Shown: one piece after another, positions 1 through 8,592 of the stretch
Position numbering within the stretch: the first letter of the stretch is position 1
Layout: each line of letters begins with the position of its first letter
Assembly: GCA_021791815.1 (NCBI GenBank)
Contig: JAJYVV010000005.1
Span: forward strand, 1-48,189
Origin: Bacillota bacterium
GTDB taxonomy: Bacteria > Bacillota > Sulfobacillia > RBS10-35 > JAJYVN01
Length of the DNA stretch: 48,189 nt
Direction: 5' to 3'
Notes under the pieces: model-generated
Seen by the model: only the letters and a program-made list of their open reading frames with translations
What the model was told of the DNA's origin: nothing
Database searches by the model: none
Program-made: the position numbers and the translations under genes

Positions 1-384
1 CGGGACCGGCGGATCCGCCCGGAGGGCGCGACCATCAAGACGTGCTGCCGGAACCTCCAGACGACGAGGGCGGGAGCGCGCCCCCGGGGCCCGCCGTCCC
101 GGGGCGCCGGCACGCGGATGATCGGCCGGGGTTCCGCGCCGCGCCGACGGCGGCCGGCCCGTGTGCGCGGGACCAACCAGCACCCTCGCACGGCGCCCCG
201 GGCGGCCGCGCCCCGGTCCCTGGCAGGAGGAACGTCCGCGGGCCCCGTAGTCTCGTCCGGCCTCGTGCCGCGCCTCCCCGCGAGGCGGCGGCCGGCCGGT
301 GCGGAGGCGGGGAGCCGGGAGGCGGGCGCCATGCCCCGCGCCGGCGCGAGCCTCCGCGAACGGACGTGGAGGTTGGCGGCGTCC
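1..384. other. Window edge, no confident gene
   Basis: I cannot assign a gene here. Plus-strand frame 1 is open from the edge into the FAD oxidoreductase gene, but the translation upstream of about 331 is Arg/Pro/Ala/Gly-rich and looks like GC-driven open frame. Frame 2 closes with TGA at 119-121, overlapping an ATG at 118 as ATGA, so an upstream plus-strand gene could end there. Too little is inside the window to tell. Confidence 0.4.
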
Positions 385-1707
385 ATGGAGCGCCGGCTGA
401 GCGCCGAGGTCGTGGTCGTGGGCGGCGGGAGCGCCGGCGTGGCGGCGGCGGTCGCGGCGGCCCGGCTCGGCGCCGATGTGCTGCTCGTCGAGCGGTACGG
501 CTTCCTCGGCGGCGCCGGCACGAACAGCGGCGTCAACTGCTTCGCCGGTTTCTACACCAGCGGCGACGACCCCCGTCCCGTCGTCGCCGGAGTCGGCGGC
601 GAGATGGTCGAACGCCTGCGGGCGGCGGAAGGCTGCCTGCCGCCCTTCCGCGCGGCCGGCAGCCGCAACACGGTGGTGCCCTTCCTCCCGGAGGTCGCCA
701 AGTGCGTGCTGGACGAGATGCTGGCCGACGCCGGCGTTCGCCTGCGGCTCCACACGTGGGTCACCGGCGCCGAGGTGGCCGGCCGGACCGTCCGCGCGGC
801 GGCGCTCTGGAGCAAGGGCGGCCCGGAGCGCGCCTGCGCCCAGGTGTTCGTGGACTGCACCGGGGACGCCGACCTGGTCGCGTTCGCGGGCGGCGCCTTC
901 GCGTTCGGGAACGAGGACGGGACGCTGCAGGCCGCCTCGATGTACTTCACGGTGACGGGCGTGGACCGCGAGCGCCTCGCCCGGCTGACCCGCCCGGAGA
1001 TCGCCGACCTCGTGGGCCGCGCCCACGCCGAGGGCTGGCCCATGATCGCGCCGCAGCCGGGCCTCTTCGTGCCCCTGCCGCACACGGGCGAGGTGCTGTG
1101 CGCGTTCCACCGCGACCTCGGCGTCAACGGGCTGGACGCGGAGTCCCTCACGCGCGGCGAGGTGCACGCGCGCAGGGCCGCCGCCTCGTACCTCCGGCTG
1201 TTCCGGGAGCGCTTCCCGGGCTTCGAGGGGGCCCGGCTATGCCGGACCGGGCCCCAGCTCGGGATCCGGGAAACCAGGCGCGTCATGGGGCGGTACGTGC
1301 TCCACGGGCGCGAGTGCATGGAGGGGGCCCGGTTCGCGGACGCGGTCGCCCGCGGCGGGTGGCCGATCGAGATCCACGACCGGGACGAGGGCCGGGCTTA
1401 CGCCCGCTATGGATATATCCGCGGCGACGGCTACTATGACATCCCGGCGCGGGCCCTGATCGCCCGGGATCTGGACAACGTCCTGACGGCCGGGCGGTGC
1501 CTGTCGGCCTCGCACGGGGCCCAGGCCTCGGCACGGGTCATGGGCACCGCGTGGGCCACCGGCCACGCCGCGGGCGCCCTGGCGGCCGTTCAGTCGCGGG
1601 GAGCGCGCGATCCCCTCCCGAATCCGGCGGGCCGGGCACGGCCCGACGACGAGGCCTGGTACGGGGCGGCGCAGGAGGCGCTGCGCTCCCAGGGGGCCCT
1701 GATCTGA
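385..1707 (+). CDS. FAD-dependent oxidoreductase (FAD_oxidored type)
   Basis: A 440-residue flavoprotein. It opens with a Rossmann dinucleotide motif VVVGGGSAGVAAA about 8 residues from the start, followed by the acidic VER segment that contacts the FAD ribose. Near the C-terminus GIRETRRVMG and DLDNVLTAGRC...ASARVM match the second FAD-contacting region of the family whose members are usually annotated only as FAD-dependent oxidoreductase. The substrate cannot be read from the sequence. ATG 385 was chosen because it puts the nucleotide-binding motif at the usual distance from the N-terminus; GGAGG lies 12 nt upstream. ATG 331, with GGGAGG 8 nt upstream, is a real alternative that adds 18 residues. 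It lies upstream of a small membrane protein and a molybdenum hydroxylase on the same strand, so a shared oxidative catabolic role is possible but only inferred. Confidence 0.82.
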   Translation: MERRLSAEVVVVGGGSAGVAAAVAAARLGADVLLVERYGFLGGAGTNSGVNCFAGFYTSGDDPRPVVAGVGGEMVERLRAAEGCLPPFRAAGSRNTVVPFLPEVAKCVLDEMLADAGVRLRLHTWVTGAEVAGRTVRAAALWSKGGPERACAQVFVDCTGDADLVAFAGGAFAFGNEDGTLQAASMYFTVTGVDRERLARLTRPEIADLVGRAHAEGWPMIAPQPGLFVPLPHTGEVLCAFHRDLGVNGLDAESLTRGEVHARRAAASYLRLFRERFPGFEGARLCRTGPQLGIRETRRVMGRYVLHGRECMEGARFADAVARGGWPIEIHDRDEGRAYARYGYIRGDGYYDIPARALIARDLDNVLTAGRCLSASHGAQASARVMGTAWATGHAAGALAAVQSRGARDPLPNPAGRARPDDEAWYGAAQEALRSQGALI

Positions 1708-1817
1708 GGGGGCGTGTGGGCCGGCCCCGGGTTGCCCTCGCCGGACGGCCCGGGTACGCTGGCGGGGCACGCCCCGCCGGTGGCGGGCGATGGGACCGCC
1801 GGGGCGCGCGGACGGGG

Positions 1818-2261
1818 GTGCCGGGTACGGCGGATCCGCGGGCGGGCCTGCTCGCCCTGTCCAGCGTCGTGGGCTTGCTGGCGGCCGCCTTCCTGCTCAT
1901 GGTCGGCGGCCATGCTTGGGCGTTGCCCGTGCCCATCGCCGCCCTCTCGGTCGCCCTCCTCGTCAACCGGCGCGGCGGCCCCCTCCGCACGGCCCTCGCC
2001 ATCGCCCAGGCCGTGCTGCTCGGCCTGGTGACGCTTCCCCTGATGCTCAACGGGTCCGGCGTCATCACCCTCATCGGCTGCATTGCGGCGGTGGCCGCGC
2101 TCGCCTACCGCGACCCCGCCCCCGGCTCGTCCATGCCGACCTGGCTGGAGGCCCGGCGCGTGCACGGTCGCCGGGGCACGCGGGCCTCCGGCGGGCCGGC
2201 GGGGGAGCCGGCGCCCGCCCCGGACGGCGCCGCGCCAGACTCCCCCGTCCCCCCGTCCTGA
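1818..2261 (+). CDS. Small hypothetical membrane protein
   Basis: A 147-residue protein from GTG 1818. About 85 residues are strongly hydrophobic and form three or four membrane spans: LLALSSVVGLLAAAFLLMV, then PVPIAALSVALLV, ALAIAQAVLLGLVTLPLML and VITLIGCIAAVAALAY. A short hydrophilic Pro/Ala/Gly-rich tail follows. I do not recognise the family. The first in-frame usable start is the GTG; its ribosome site is poor (GGACGGG just upstream). The coding case rests on clean alternation of hydrophobic helices with short charged loops (NRRGG, YRDPA), unlike the Arg-rich shadow frames. It lies between two redox-enzyme genes on the same strand. Confidence 0.6.
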   Translation: MPGTADPRAGLLALSSVVGLLAAAFLLMVGGHAWALPVPIAALSVALLVNRRGGPLRTALAIAQAVLLGLVTLPLMLNGSGVITLIGCIAAVAALAYRDPAPGSSMPTWLEARRVHGRRGTRASGGPAGEPAPAPDGAAPDSPVPPS

Positions 2262-2310
2262 GGCTCCCGCGGCCGTTCCGCCTGCGCCGCGCGCCCCGGC
2301 AGGACTCGCG

Positions 2311-2335
2311 CCGCTTCCGCGGGAAGCCGCTTCCC
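2311..2335 (+). repeat. Interleaved direct and inverted repeats upstream of the molybdenum hydroxylase gene
   Basis: CCGCTTCC occurs at 2311-2318 and again at 2327-2334. A complementary GGAAGC lies between them at 2322-2327 and can pair with either copy. The 5-prime pairing leaves a 3-nt loop; the other leaves a 1-nt gap and is sterically implausible as RNA, so a DNA operator is the likelier reading. It sits about 97 nt before the start at 2432. Confidence 0.35.
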
Positions 2336-2431
2336 GGGATACGGTGAGCCGCGCCGGGACGGGAAGCCCCCCGCCGGCGGCGACGGACGAGCCGCGTGGC
2401 GCGGCCGGGCGGCAAAGGAACGGTGTTGGGC

Positions 2432-5125
2432 ATGGATGGCCGGATACGGCTGCGCGTGAACGGCGGCGACCACGACGTCCAGACGGCGCCCGGCAAGCAC
2501 CTGCTGCATGTCCTCCGTGAGGAGCTGGGCCTCACCGGGGCCAAGCCCGGATGCGGCGAGGGCGAGTGCGGGGCGTGCACGGTCCTCCTCGACGGAGAGC
2601 CGGTGCGGGCCTGCCAGGTGGCCGCGGGAGACGCCGCCGGACGCTCCGTGACCACGATCGAGGGCCTCTCCGCGCCAGGGCGCCCCCATCCGGTGCAGCG
2701 GGCTTTCGCCGAGGTCTCCGCCATGCAGTGCGGCTACTGCACGCCCGGCATGACCCTGGCGGCGGCGGCGCTGCTGCGCCGCAATCCGGCGCCGGACGAG
2801 GCCGAGGTGCGCCAGGCGCTGGGCGGCAACCTCTGCCGCTGCGGCACCTACACCCGCATCCTGGCCGCGGTCCGCCGCGCGGCGGACATCGCCCGCCTGG
2901 GGACGGACGGCGGGGCGGGCCCGGACGCGGCCGCCCCGCTGTTGCCGGCGCCGGTCCTCGCGCCGTTCGGGGACGCGGACCCCGGGACCCTGGCCTTCCC
3001 CGGCCGGCCCGGGCCGTGGGATATGCTGCCGCCGGAGCGGCGCGACTACTTCGAGGCGCTGGGCGACGGTCTCGTCGCGCACGCGGGGGCCGAGCCCGAA
3101 CGCACCGGTGGCCGCCACGGCGGCGCGTGGGTGCACGTGGGCGCCGCCGGCCGCGTCCGGGCCTTCACGGGGAAGGCGGACGTCGGCCAGGAGACGGGCG
3201 CCGCGTTGGGGCTGCTGGTGGCGGAGGAACTGCGGGTGCGGCCCGCGGACGTGACCGTGGTCATGGGCGACACGGACGTCTGTCCGTTCGACTTCGGCAC
3301 CTTCGGCAGCCGCTCCATGCCGGACGCGGCGCCGCGCATGCGGGCGGCCGCGGCGGCGGCGCGCGAGGCCCTGATCGAGATCGCCGCCCTGCGCTGGGGG
3401 ATGGCCCCTGGGGACCTCACGGCGGAGGCCGGGCGCGTCCTCACCGCCGGGGCCGCGCAGGCGGCGCGCGGCATCCCTTACGCCGAGCTGCTCCGGGGCC
3501 AGCGCCGCCTCGTGGCCGCCGGGCCGGAGACCGCCGTGACCCCGCCCGCCCGGTGGGTGACCGCGGGCCGGGCTCTGCCGGGCGTGACCGACGCCGCCGC
3601 GGCCGCCGCTTCGGGCGCCAAGCGGTACGCGACGGACGCCTCCATGCCCGGCATGCGCCACGGGCGGGTGCTGCGCGCCCCCGCGATCGGGGCGCGCCTG
3701 CTGCGGGTGGATACGGCCGCGGCGCGCGCCATCCCCGGGGTCACCGTGGTCGAGGACGGCGAATTCGTGGGCGTGGTGGCGCCGGACCGGCTCACGGCCC
3801 TGCGGGCGATCGAGGCCGTGCGGGCGGAGTGGGAGGCCGGGCCCGGAACGGACAACGCCGGCCTGGAGGCCTACCTGCGCGGCCACCCGGCCGCGGGCCG
3901 CGGCCAGGGCGCCGGCTTCCATCACGCCGAGGGCGATGCCGACGCCGCGCTCGCGGCGGCGGCGCGGCGTGTCGCCGCCACCTACACCGCCGCCTACATC
4001 GCGCACGCGCCGCTGGAGACCCGGGCCGCCCTCGCCTGGTGGCCCGCGGGGGGCCGCCTCACGGTCTGGACGGGTTCGCAGCGCCCGTTCGGCGTGCGGG
4101 GCGAGGTCGCGGCCGCGCTCGGGATTCCCGAAGAGCAGGTCCGCGTCGTCATCCCGCCGACCGGGTCCGGATTCGGCGGCCGGCACAACGGCGCGGCGGC
4201 CGTGGAGGCCGCGAGGCTCGCCCGGTCGGCGGGCTGCCCGGTCAAGGTGGCCTGGACGCGCCAGGAAGAATTCACGTGCGGCTACTTCCGCCCGGCGGCC
4301 GTGATCGACGTCGAGGCCGGCCTGGACGGTTCCGGCCGCCTCAGCGCCTGGACCTTCAAGAATTTCAACTCGGGTGCCCCGGGGATCCAGTGCCCGTACG
4401 ACGTGCCCAACCAACGGATCGACCACCAGCCGTGCGACTCGCCGCTGCCCCAGGGATCCTACCGCGCCCTGGCGGCCACCGCGAACACGTTTGCCCGCGA
4501 GTCGCACATCGACGAGATGGCCCGCGAGGCCGGTGCCGACCCCCTCGAGTTCCGGCTGCGCCACCTCACCGACGACCGGCTGGGGGCCGTGCTCCGCGCC
4601 GCCGCGGCCCGCTTCGGATGGGGCACGCCGCCGCCGGGCCGCGGCCGGGGGGCGGGCATCGCGGCCGGGGCGGAGAAGGGCGGGCGGATCGCCACCTGCG
4701 CCGAGGTCTCGGTGGACGAGGAGGGCCGCCTGCGGGTCCTCCGGATCGTCGCGGCGTTCGAATGCGGCGCGATCGTGCACCCGGACGGCCTGAAGAACCA
4801 GGTGGAGGGCGCGCTCGTCATGGGCCTGGGCGGCGCCCTCTCCGAGGCCATCCGCTTCGAGGGCGGACGCGTCCTGAACGCGTCCTTCTCCGGCTACCGC
4901 GTGCCCAGGCTCGGGGACGTGCCGCCGATCGACGTCATCCTCATCGACCGTCCCGACGTCCCCTCCGCCGGGGGGGGAGAGACCCCGATCATCGCGATCG
5001 CGCCCGCGATCGCCAACGCGATCCGTGCCGCGACGGGCGTTCGGCCGCACGCGCTGCCCCTGGCTCCGGAGGGGTTCGTGACGGTTGCCCGCAGGACGGA
5101 GGCGGCGTCGGCGGGCCGCGCCTGA
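2432..5125 (+). CDS. Single-chain molybdenum hydroxylase: 2Fe-2S domains fused to permuted Moco domain
   Basis: An 897-residue xanthine-oxidase-family enzyme. Residues 1-75 are a plant-type ferredoxin domain (Cys41, 46, 49, 61). Residues 76-155 are the helical second 2Fe-2S domain (C100GYC103, C135RC137). The Moco part begins near residue 200 with RRDYFEALGDGLV. The segment GKADVGQETG...GDTDVCPFDFG (about 247-290) comes before the hammerhead domain (YATDASMPGMRHGRVLRAP). In ordinary XDH large subunits the equivalent segment follows it; this permuted order is that of isoquinoline 1-oxidoreductase/nicotinate dehydrogenase B-type subunits. GSGFGGRHNG (Moco contact) and the catalytic Glu in GGGETPI (Glu850) are present. 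There is no FAD domain, so electrons probably go to a cytochrome or other acceptor. Start ATG 2432 has AAAGGA 12 nt upstream. The substrate is unknown. Confidence 0.87.
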   Translation: MDGRIRLRVNGGDHDVQTAPGKHLLHVLREELGLTGAKPGCGEGECGACTVLLDGEPVRACQVAAGDAAGRSVTTIEGLSAPGRPHPVQRAFAEVSAMQCGYCTPGMTLAAAALLRRNPAPDEAEVRQALGGNLCRCGTYTRILAAVRRAADIARLGTDGGAGPDAAAPLLPAPVLAPFGDADPGTLAFPGRPGPWDMLPPERRDYFEALGDGLVAHAGAEPERTGGRHGGAWVHVGAAGRVRAFTGKADVGQETGAALGLLVAEELRVRPADVTVVMGDTDVCPFDFGTFGSRSMPDAAPRMRAAAAAAREALIEIAALRWGMAPGDLTAEAGRVLTAGAAQAARGIPYAELLRGQRRLVAAGPETAVTPPARWVTAGRALPGVTDAAAAAASGAKRYATDASMPGMRHGRVLRAPAIGARLLRVDTAAARAIPGVTVVEDGEFVGVVAPDRLTALRAIEAVRAEWEAGPGTDNAGLEAYLRGHPAAGRGQGAGFHHAEGDADAALAAAARRVAATYTAAYIAHAPLETRAALAWWPAGGRLTVWTGSQRPFGVRGEVAAALGIPEEQVRVVIPPTGSGFGGRHNGAAAVEAARLARSAGCPVKVAWTRQEEFTCGYFRPAAVIDVEAGLDGSGRLSAWTFKNFNSGAPGIQCPYDVPNQRIDHQPCDSPLPQGSYRALAATANTFARESHIDEMAREAGADPLEFRLRHLTDDRLGAVLRAAAARFGWGTPPPGRGRGAGIAAGAEKGGRIATCAEVSVDEEGRLRVLRIVAAFECGAIVHPDGLKNQVEGALVMGLGGALSEAIRFEGGRVLNASFSGYRVPRLGDVPPIDVILIDRPDVPSAGGGETPIIAIAPAIANAIRAATGVRPHALPLAPEGFVTVARRTEAASAGRA

Positions 5126-6324
5126 GCCCGGGGCGCCTCCGGCCCCGCCGTGCCGCGCGTCCGGTCGAGCAGCGCCAGGATGCGGTCCGCGGCCGCGAGG
5201 GCGGCGTCCGGCGCCGCGAGGCGGAGCGCGGCGGCGCGCATGGCCCCGACCGTGGCGGGAGCCGCGAGGGTCCGCTCCAGGTGCGCGACGAGCGAGGAGG
5301 CGTCCGCGGCGATGACGGCCGCACCCCCCTCCGCCAGCCGGAACGCGTTCTCCCGCTCCTGTCCGGGCGCGGGCGAGAGCACCATCGCAAGGCCGGCGCA
5401 GCACGCCTCCGCCGTCGTCGCCCCGCCGGCCTTGCCCACGAGAACGTCGGCGGCGGCGAACAGCCGCGCCATGTTGCGCACGTAGCCGAACACGCGGATG
5501 TTGCGCTGCCCGCGGACGGCCCGGGCGACGCGGCGGGCGGCGCGACGGCTGCCGGCGACGGCCACGGCCTGGACGGGGAGCGGCAGCGCCGCGACCGCGC
5601 GGCAGGCCGCGATCACCGACCTCGCCTCGTCGAACGCGCCGGGCGTGATCACGACCGTGGGCAGGGTGGGATCGAGACCGAGGTCGGCGCGCACCACGCG
5701 GCCGTCGGGCAACTCGCGGAAGGCGCGGCGCACGGGGATGCCGGTCACGGCCACGGCGTCCGGGGGGCAGCCCAACGCCCAGAGCGCCGTGGCCACGGCG
5801 GCCGACGGCGCGCAATACAGGTCGACGCCCGGATGCACCCATTGGCTGTGCGCCGCATGGTCGGTGAGCACGACCGCGGTGGCGCCCGACCAAAGCCCGT
5901 GGCGCCGGAGGGCGGACAGCGTGCCGGCCTGCTCGGGGAAGGTGCAGACCGCAAGGCGCGGGCGATGGCGGCGCAGGATGGCGAGCAGGCGCCGCTGGCC
6001 GAGGCCGTGGAGGCCGCGGTGCAGCCAGGACCCCGGCGCCAGGCGCGCGGTGCCGGTGTAGAACCACTGGAAGGCCGCACGCCAATAGCGCAGGGAGAAG
6101 GCATAGCCGTCCCGGATCAGGCGGTGGAGGGCGGGGCCCAGGATCTCGGCCTCGTCCGTGGTCGCGATGCGCAGACCGGGGCGGCGAGCCGCCAGGGCCT
6201 CGGCGAGGGCGAGCGCCACCGTGCGGTGGCCCCGGCCGAGGCTCGCCGTGAGCAGCAGGATGTCGGCGGCGACACGGTCCCGATCACCCCGCCCGCGCCC
6301 CCACACCTCCGGCCCTCGCCGCAT
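4894..6324 (-). CDS. MGDG-synthase/UgtP-like glycosyltransferase (GT28 fold)
   Basis: A 476-residue GT-B glycosyltransferase. The N-terminal half carries LLLTASLGRGHR, the family signature TAS-x-G-x-GH of processive diacylglycerol glycosyltransferases and MGDG synthases. It also has VLTDHAAHSQWVHPGVDLYCAPS, typical of that acceptor-binding domain. The C-terminal half has VFGYVRNMARLFAAADVLVG, then KAGGATTAEACCAG and an ENAFRL sugar-nucleotide site as in MurG/UgtP. It probably adds a hexose to diacylglycerol at the inner membrane face. ATG 6324 is preceded by GGGAGGGG at 6-7 nt. The reading frame does not stop at the likely domain end (about 5130) but runs 232 bp antisense into the molybdenum hydroxylase gene, giving a roughly 75-residue low-information tail. 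Confidence 0.8.
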   Translation of the reverse strand: MRRGPEVWGRGRGDRDRVAADILLLTASLGRGHRTVALALAEALAARRPGLRIATTDEAEILGPALHRLIRDGYAFSLRYWRAAFQWFYTGTARLAPGSWLHRGLHGLGQRRLLAILRRHRPRLAVCTFPEQAGTLSALRRHGLWSGATAVVLTDHAAHSQWVHPGVDLYCAPSAAVATALWALGCPPDAVAVTGIPVRRAFRELPDGRVVRADLGLDPTLPTVVITPGAFDEARSVIAACRAVAALPLPVQAVAVAGSRRAARRVARAVRGQRNIRVFGYVRNMARLFAAADVLVGKAGGATTAEACCAGLAMVLSPAPGQERENAFRLAEGGAAVIAADASSLVAHLERTLAAPATVGAMRAAALRLAAPDAALAAADRILALLDRTRGTAGPEAPRAQARPADAASVLRATVTNPSGARGSACGRTPVAARIALAIAGAIAMIGVSPPPAEGTSGRSMRMTSIGGTSPSLGTR

Positions 6325-6475
6325 GCGCGCCCCTCCCGGGGCCGGCGCCCCGCGGGCCGTGCCCCTCCCCGCCGCCACGGCCGCGGTCCCGCGCCGCGGC
6401 GGCGCGGCCGGGCTTGTTCTGCCGCGGGCGCCCGGCTTCCTCCGCCGCGGGGGCGCCCACCGGGCCCCGGACCGG

Positions 6476-8131
6476 TCAGTCGGCGATCTTCTCCGCGGGC
6501 CGCTCCTCGGCGAAGAAGTCGTCTCGCTTGAGGCGGGCCTGCGGCAGGAAGAACGTCGCGACCAGCGCCGCCAGGCCGAAGAAGAGCGCGATGAGGAAGA
6601 GCCGCTGCATGCCGTGGGCGAGCGCCACCCGCACCGCCGAGACGAAGGCGCGGTAGAGGGCGTCGCCGCCGGGAAGGCGCGTGAATTGGGACTGGATGGC
6701 GGCCTGCGCCTGCGCGTTGATCAGATTCTGCGGATTCGCCGCGGCCGGGGGCAGGGAGGAGGCCGCGGGCAGCAGGACCTTGAGGCGGGAGGTGAACGCA
6801 GCCGTCAGGATCGTCCCCAGGATGGGGGACGCGATGACGCCGCCCAGGGAGGTGACGAACTGCTGCGTGGCGGTGACGGTCCCCATCTCATGGTACGGAA
6901 ACGCGTTCTGGACGGCGAGGCTCATGATCGGCATCAGCAGGCCGATCCCCACGCCCATGACCAGCATGTCGCGCACGACGGCCCCCCAGTACGCCCCGGG
7001 CCCGAGGCGGCTGAGCAGGAACAGCCCCGCGCTCATCAGCAACCCGCCGGCCACGGCCAGGGCCTTGTAGCGCCCGGTGCGGGTCATCACCGGGCCGCTG
7101 ACGAGCGCTCCGATCATGAAGCTCAGCATCATCGGGGTCATGATCGCCCCCGAGTTCTGCGCCGACATGCCGATGACACCCTGCACGTAGACGGGCAGGA
7201 AGAGCATCACGCCGAACATGCCCATGGTCATCAGCAGGCTGATGACGTTGGTCGCCAGGAAGATGCCGTTGCGGAAGAACCGCGTGGGCAGCACCGGCTC
7301 GGCCGCGCGGCCCTCGGCCCAGGTGAACAGGGCCAGTACGGCCACGGAAGCGGCGAGCAGCGCCACCACGGGGGCGCTGCCCCAGGCGAAGCGGCTGCCG
7401 GCCCAGGTGAAGCCGAGCAGCATCGGGACGATGCCGACGACCAGCAGCAGGCTTCCCGTCCAGTCCACGCGCGCCCGCTGGGCCGTGCGGACGCGGGGCA
7501 GCGCGACGCTGATGGCGGCGAGCGCCGCCGCGGCCACGGGGAGATTGATGTAGAAGACCCAGCGCCACCCCCAGTGGTCGGTGATCCAACCGCCCAGGAA
7601 CGGACCCACGATGGTCGCCAGCCCGAAGACGCCGGTGATGATGCCCATCCAGTTGCCGCGCTCGCGCGGGTTGAAGATGTCGCCGATCGTCGCCCGCGGC
7701 ATGCTGAGCATCGCACCGGCGCCGATCCCCTGCAGGCCGCGGAACAGGACGAGCTCCAGCATCGTATGCGCCTGCCCGGAGACGGCGGAACCGACCATGA
7801 ACACCGCGAGCCCGAAGACATAGAACGGCTTGCGACCGTAGATGTCCGACAGGCGGCCGTAGATGGGCACCGTCACCGCCGACGTCAGCATGTAGGCCGT
7901 GAACACCCAGGCGTAGATGGCGACGCCCCGGAGGTCCGCCACGATCGTCGGCATGGCCGTGGACACGACCGTCTGATCGAGGGACGAAAAGAACATGGTC
8001 AGCAGCACCGCGCCCAGCGCCCACCAGCGCGCGCTCCCCACGATGCGGTTGGTGGTCTGGGCCTCGCCCGCGGACGCGGGCTCCTCCGCCCCCCGCGCCG
8101 CCGCGCCGTCCGTGATCGCCTCACCCGTCAT
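6476..8131 (-). CDS. DHA2-family MFS drug:H+ antiporter (14 TM)
   Basis: A 551-residue EmrB/QacA-type exporter. The first helix carries the acidic antiporter motif SSLDQTVVSTAMPTI. The loop after helix 2 is motif A (GRLSDIYGRKPF). Motif C is GPFLGGWITD in helix 5, and the length suits 14 helices. The hydrophilic N-terminus (about 30 residues) and the KRDDFFAEERP tail are cytosolic. Its start overlaps the end of the upstream marR gene by 11 nt, so the two are translationally coupled. The pair is the classic regulator-plus-efflux arrangement, and expression should respond to a ligand of the MarR protein. Substrates cannot be predicted. Confidence 0.92.
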   Translation of the reverse strand: MTGEAITDGAAARGAEEPASAGEAQTTNRIVGSARWWALGAVLLTMFFSSLDQTVVSTAMPTIVADLRGVAIYAWVFTAYMLTSAVTVPIYGRLSDIYGRKPFYVFGLAVFMVGSAVSGQAHTMLELVLFRGLQGIGAGAMLSMPRATIGDIFNPRERGNWMGIITGVFGLATIVGPFLGGWITDHWGWRWVFYINLPVAAAALAAISVALPRVRTAQRARVDWTGSLLLVVGIVPMLLGFTWAGSRFAWGSAPVVALLAASVAVLALFTWAEGRAAEPVLPTRFFRNGIFLATNVISLLMTMGMFGVMLFLPVYVQGVIGMSAQNSGAIMTPMMLSFMIGALVSGPVMTRTGRYKALAVAGGLLMSAGLFLLSRLGPGAYWGAVVRDMLVMGVGIGLLMPIMSLAVQNAFPYHEMGTVTATQQFVTSLGGVIASPILGTILTAAFTSRLKVLLPAASSLPPAAANPQNLINAQAQAAIQSQFTRLPGGDALYRAFVSAVRVALAHGMQRLFLIALFFGLAALVATFFLPQARLKRDDFFAEERPAEKIAD

Positions 8132-8546
8132 GGGCGCCGTCCTCCTCGCCGACCAGTCGCTGCATCAGGCGCTCCAACTCGGCCCGTTCCTCGGACGTCA
8201 GGCGGCCCAGACGCCGCTCGACGCCGGCCTCCAGGAGTCCGTGGATCACATCCCTCAACTCGCTCCCGGCCGGCGTCAGCCGGAAGCGGTGGCGGCGCAG
8301 GTCCTCGGGCACTCCCTCGCGCACGACATAGCCTTCCGCCTCCAGCGTCTTGAGCAGGCGGCTCGCGGTGGGCGGCGGCATGCCCAACTCGCGGCACATT
8401 TCGGACGGGAAGGGATAGCGGTCCACCAGGTCCAGCATGAAGGCGGTGCTGGTGGCGAGACCGCGCTCCCGGAGGGCCGGTTGGACCTCGGCGGCCAGGA
8501 ACAGCCGCAGGCGCTGGAAGTGGTGCAGGAGCCCGGTAGGAGTCAC
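8121..8546 (-). CDS. MarR-family transcriptional regulator
   Basis: A 141-residue winged-helix regulator. The helix-turn-helix is FPSEMCRELGMPPPTASRLLKTLEAEGYV, followed by a wing with the Asp-Arg-type DLRRHRFRLTPAG and a C-terminal dimerisation helix. The start is forced: an in-frame TGA lies only three codons upstream of GTG 8546, and the next in-frame Met (about residue 37) would delete the first helices. No Shine-Dalgarno sequence precedes the GTG. The predicted promoter places the transcript start within about 2 nt of it, so it is probably read as a leaderless mRNA. It likely represses itself and the efflux pump that overlaps its 3-prime end. Confidence 0.85.
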   Translation of the reverse strand: MTPTGLLHHFQRLRLFLAAEVQPALRERGLATSTAFMLDLVDRYPFPSEMCRELGMPPPTASRLLKTLEAEGYVVREGVPEDLRRHRFRLTPAGSELRDVIHGLLEAGVERRLGRLTSEERAELERLMQRLVGEEDGAHDG

Positions 8547-8554
8547 GGGAGGTC

Positions 8555-8584
8555 ATGATAGTCGCCGCCGCCGGGTAGTGTCAA
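8555..8584 (-). promoter_or_regulatory. Sigma-A-type promoter of marR-mfs (leaderless)
   Basis: On the minus strand a perfect -35 TTGACA (8584-8579) is followed, after an 18-nt spacer, by -10 TATCAT (8560-8555; 5 of 6 to consensus). The predicted start point is 8548 plus or minus 2, against a GTG start codon at 8546, so there is essentially no 5-prime UTR. Confidence 0.65.
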
Positions 8585-8592
8585 GCGAAAAT

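Noticed and set aside
1732-1760. TTGCCC-N17-TACGCT as promoter for the small membrane protein gene
   Set aside because: Only 4 of 6 and 3 of 6 matches; too weak to separate from chance.
2105-6085. Very long minus-strand open frame (over 1,300 codons) opposite the molybdenum hydroxylase and glycosyltransferase region
   Set aside because: It is a GC-driven shadow frame: Arg/Pro/Gly/Ala-rich, without domains, and lying across two genes with clear motifs.
2551-6531. Equally long plus-strand open frame over the same region
   Set aside because: Same composition artefact; both real genes are read in other frames.
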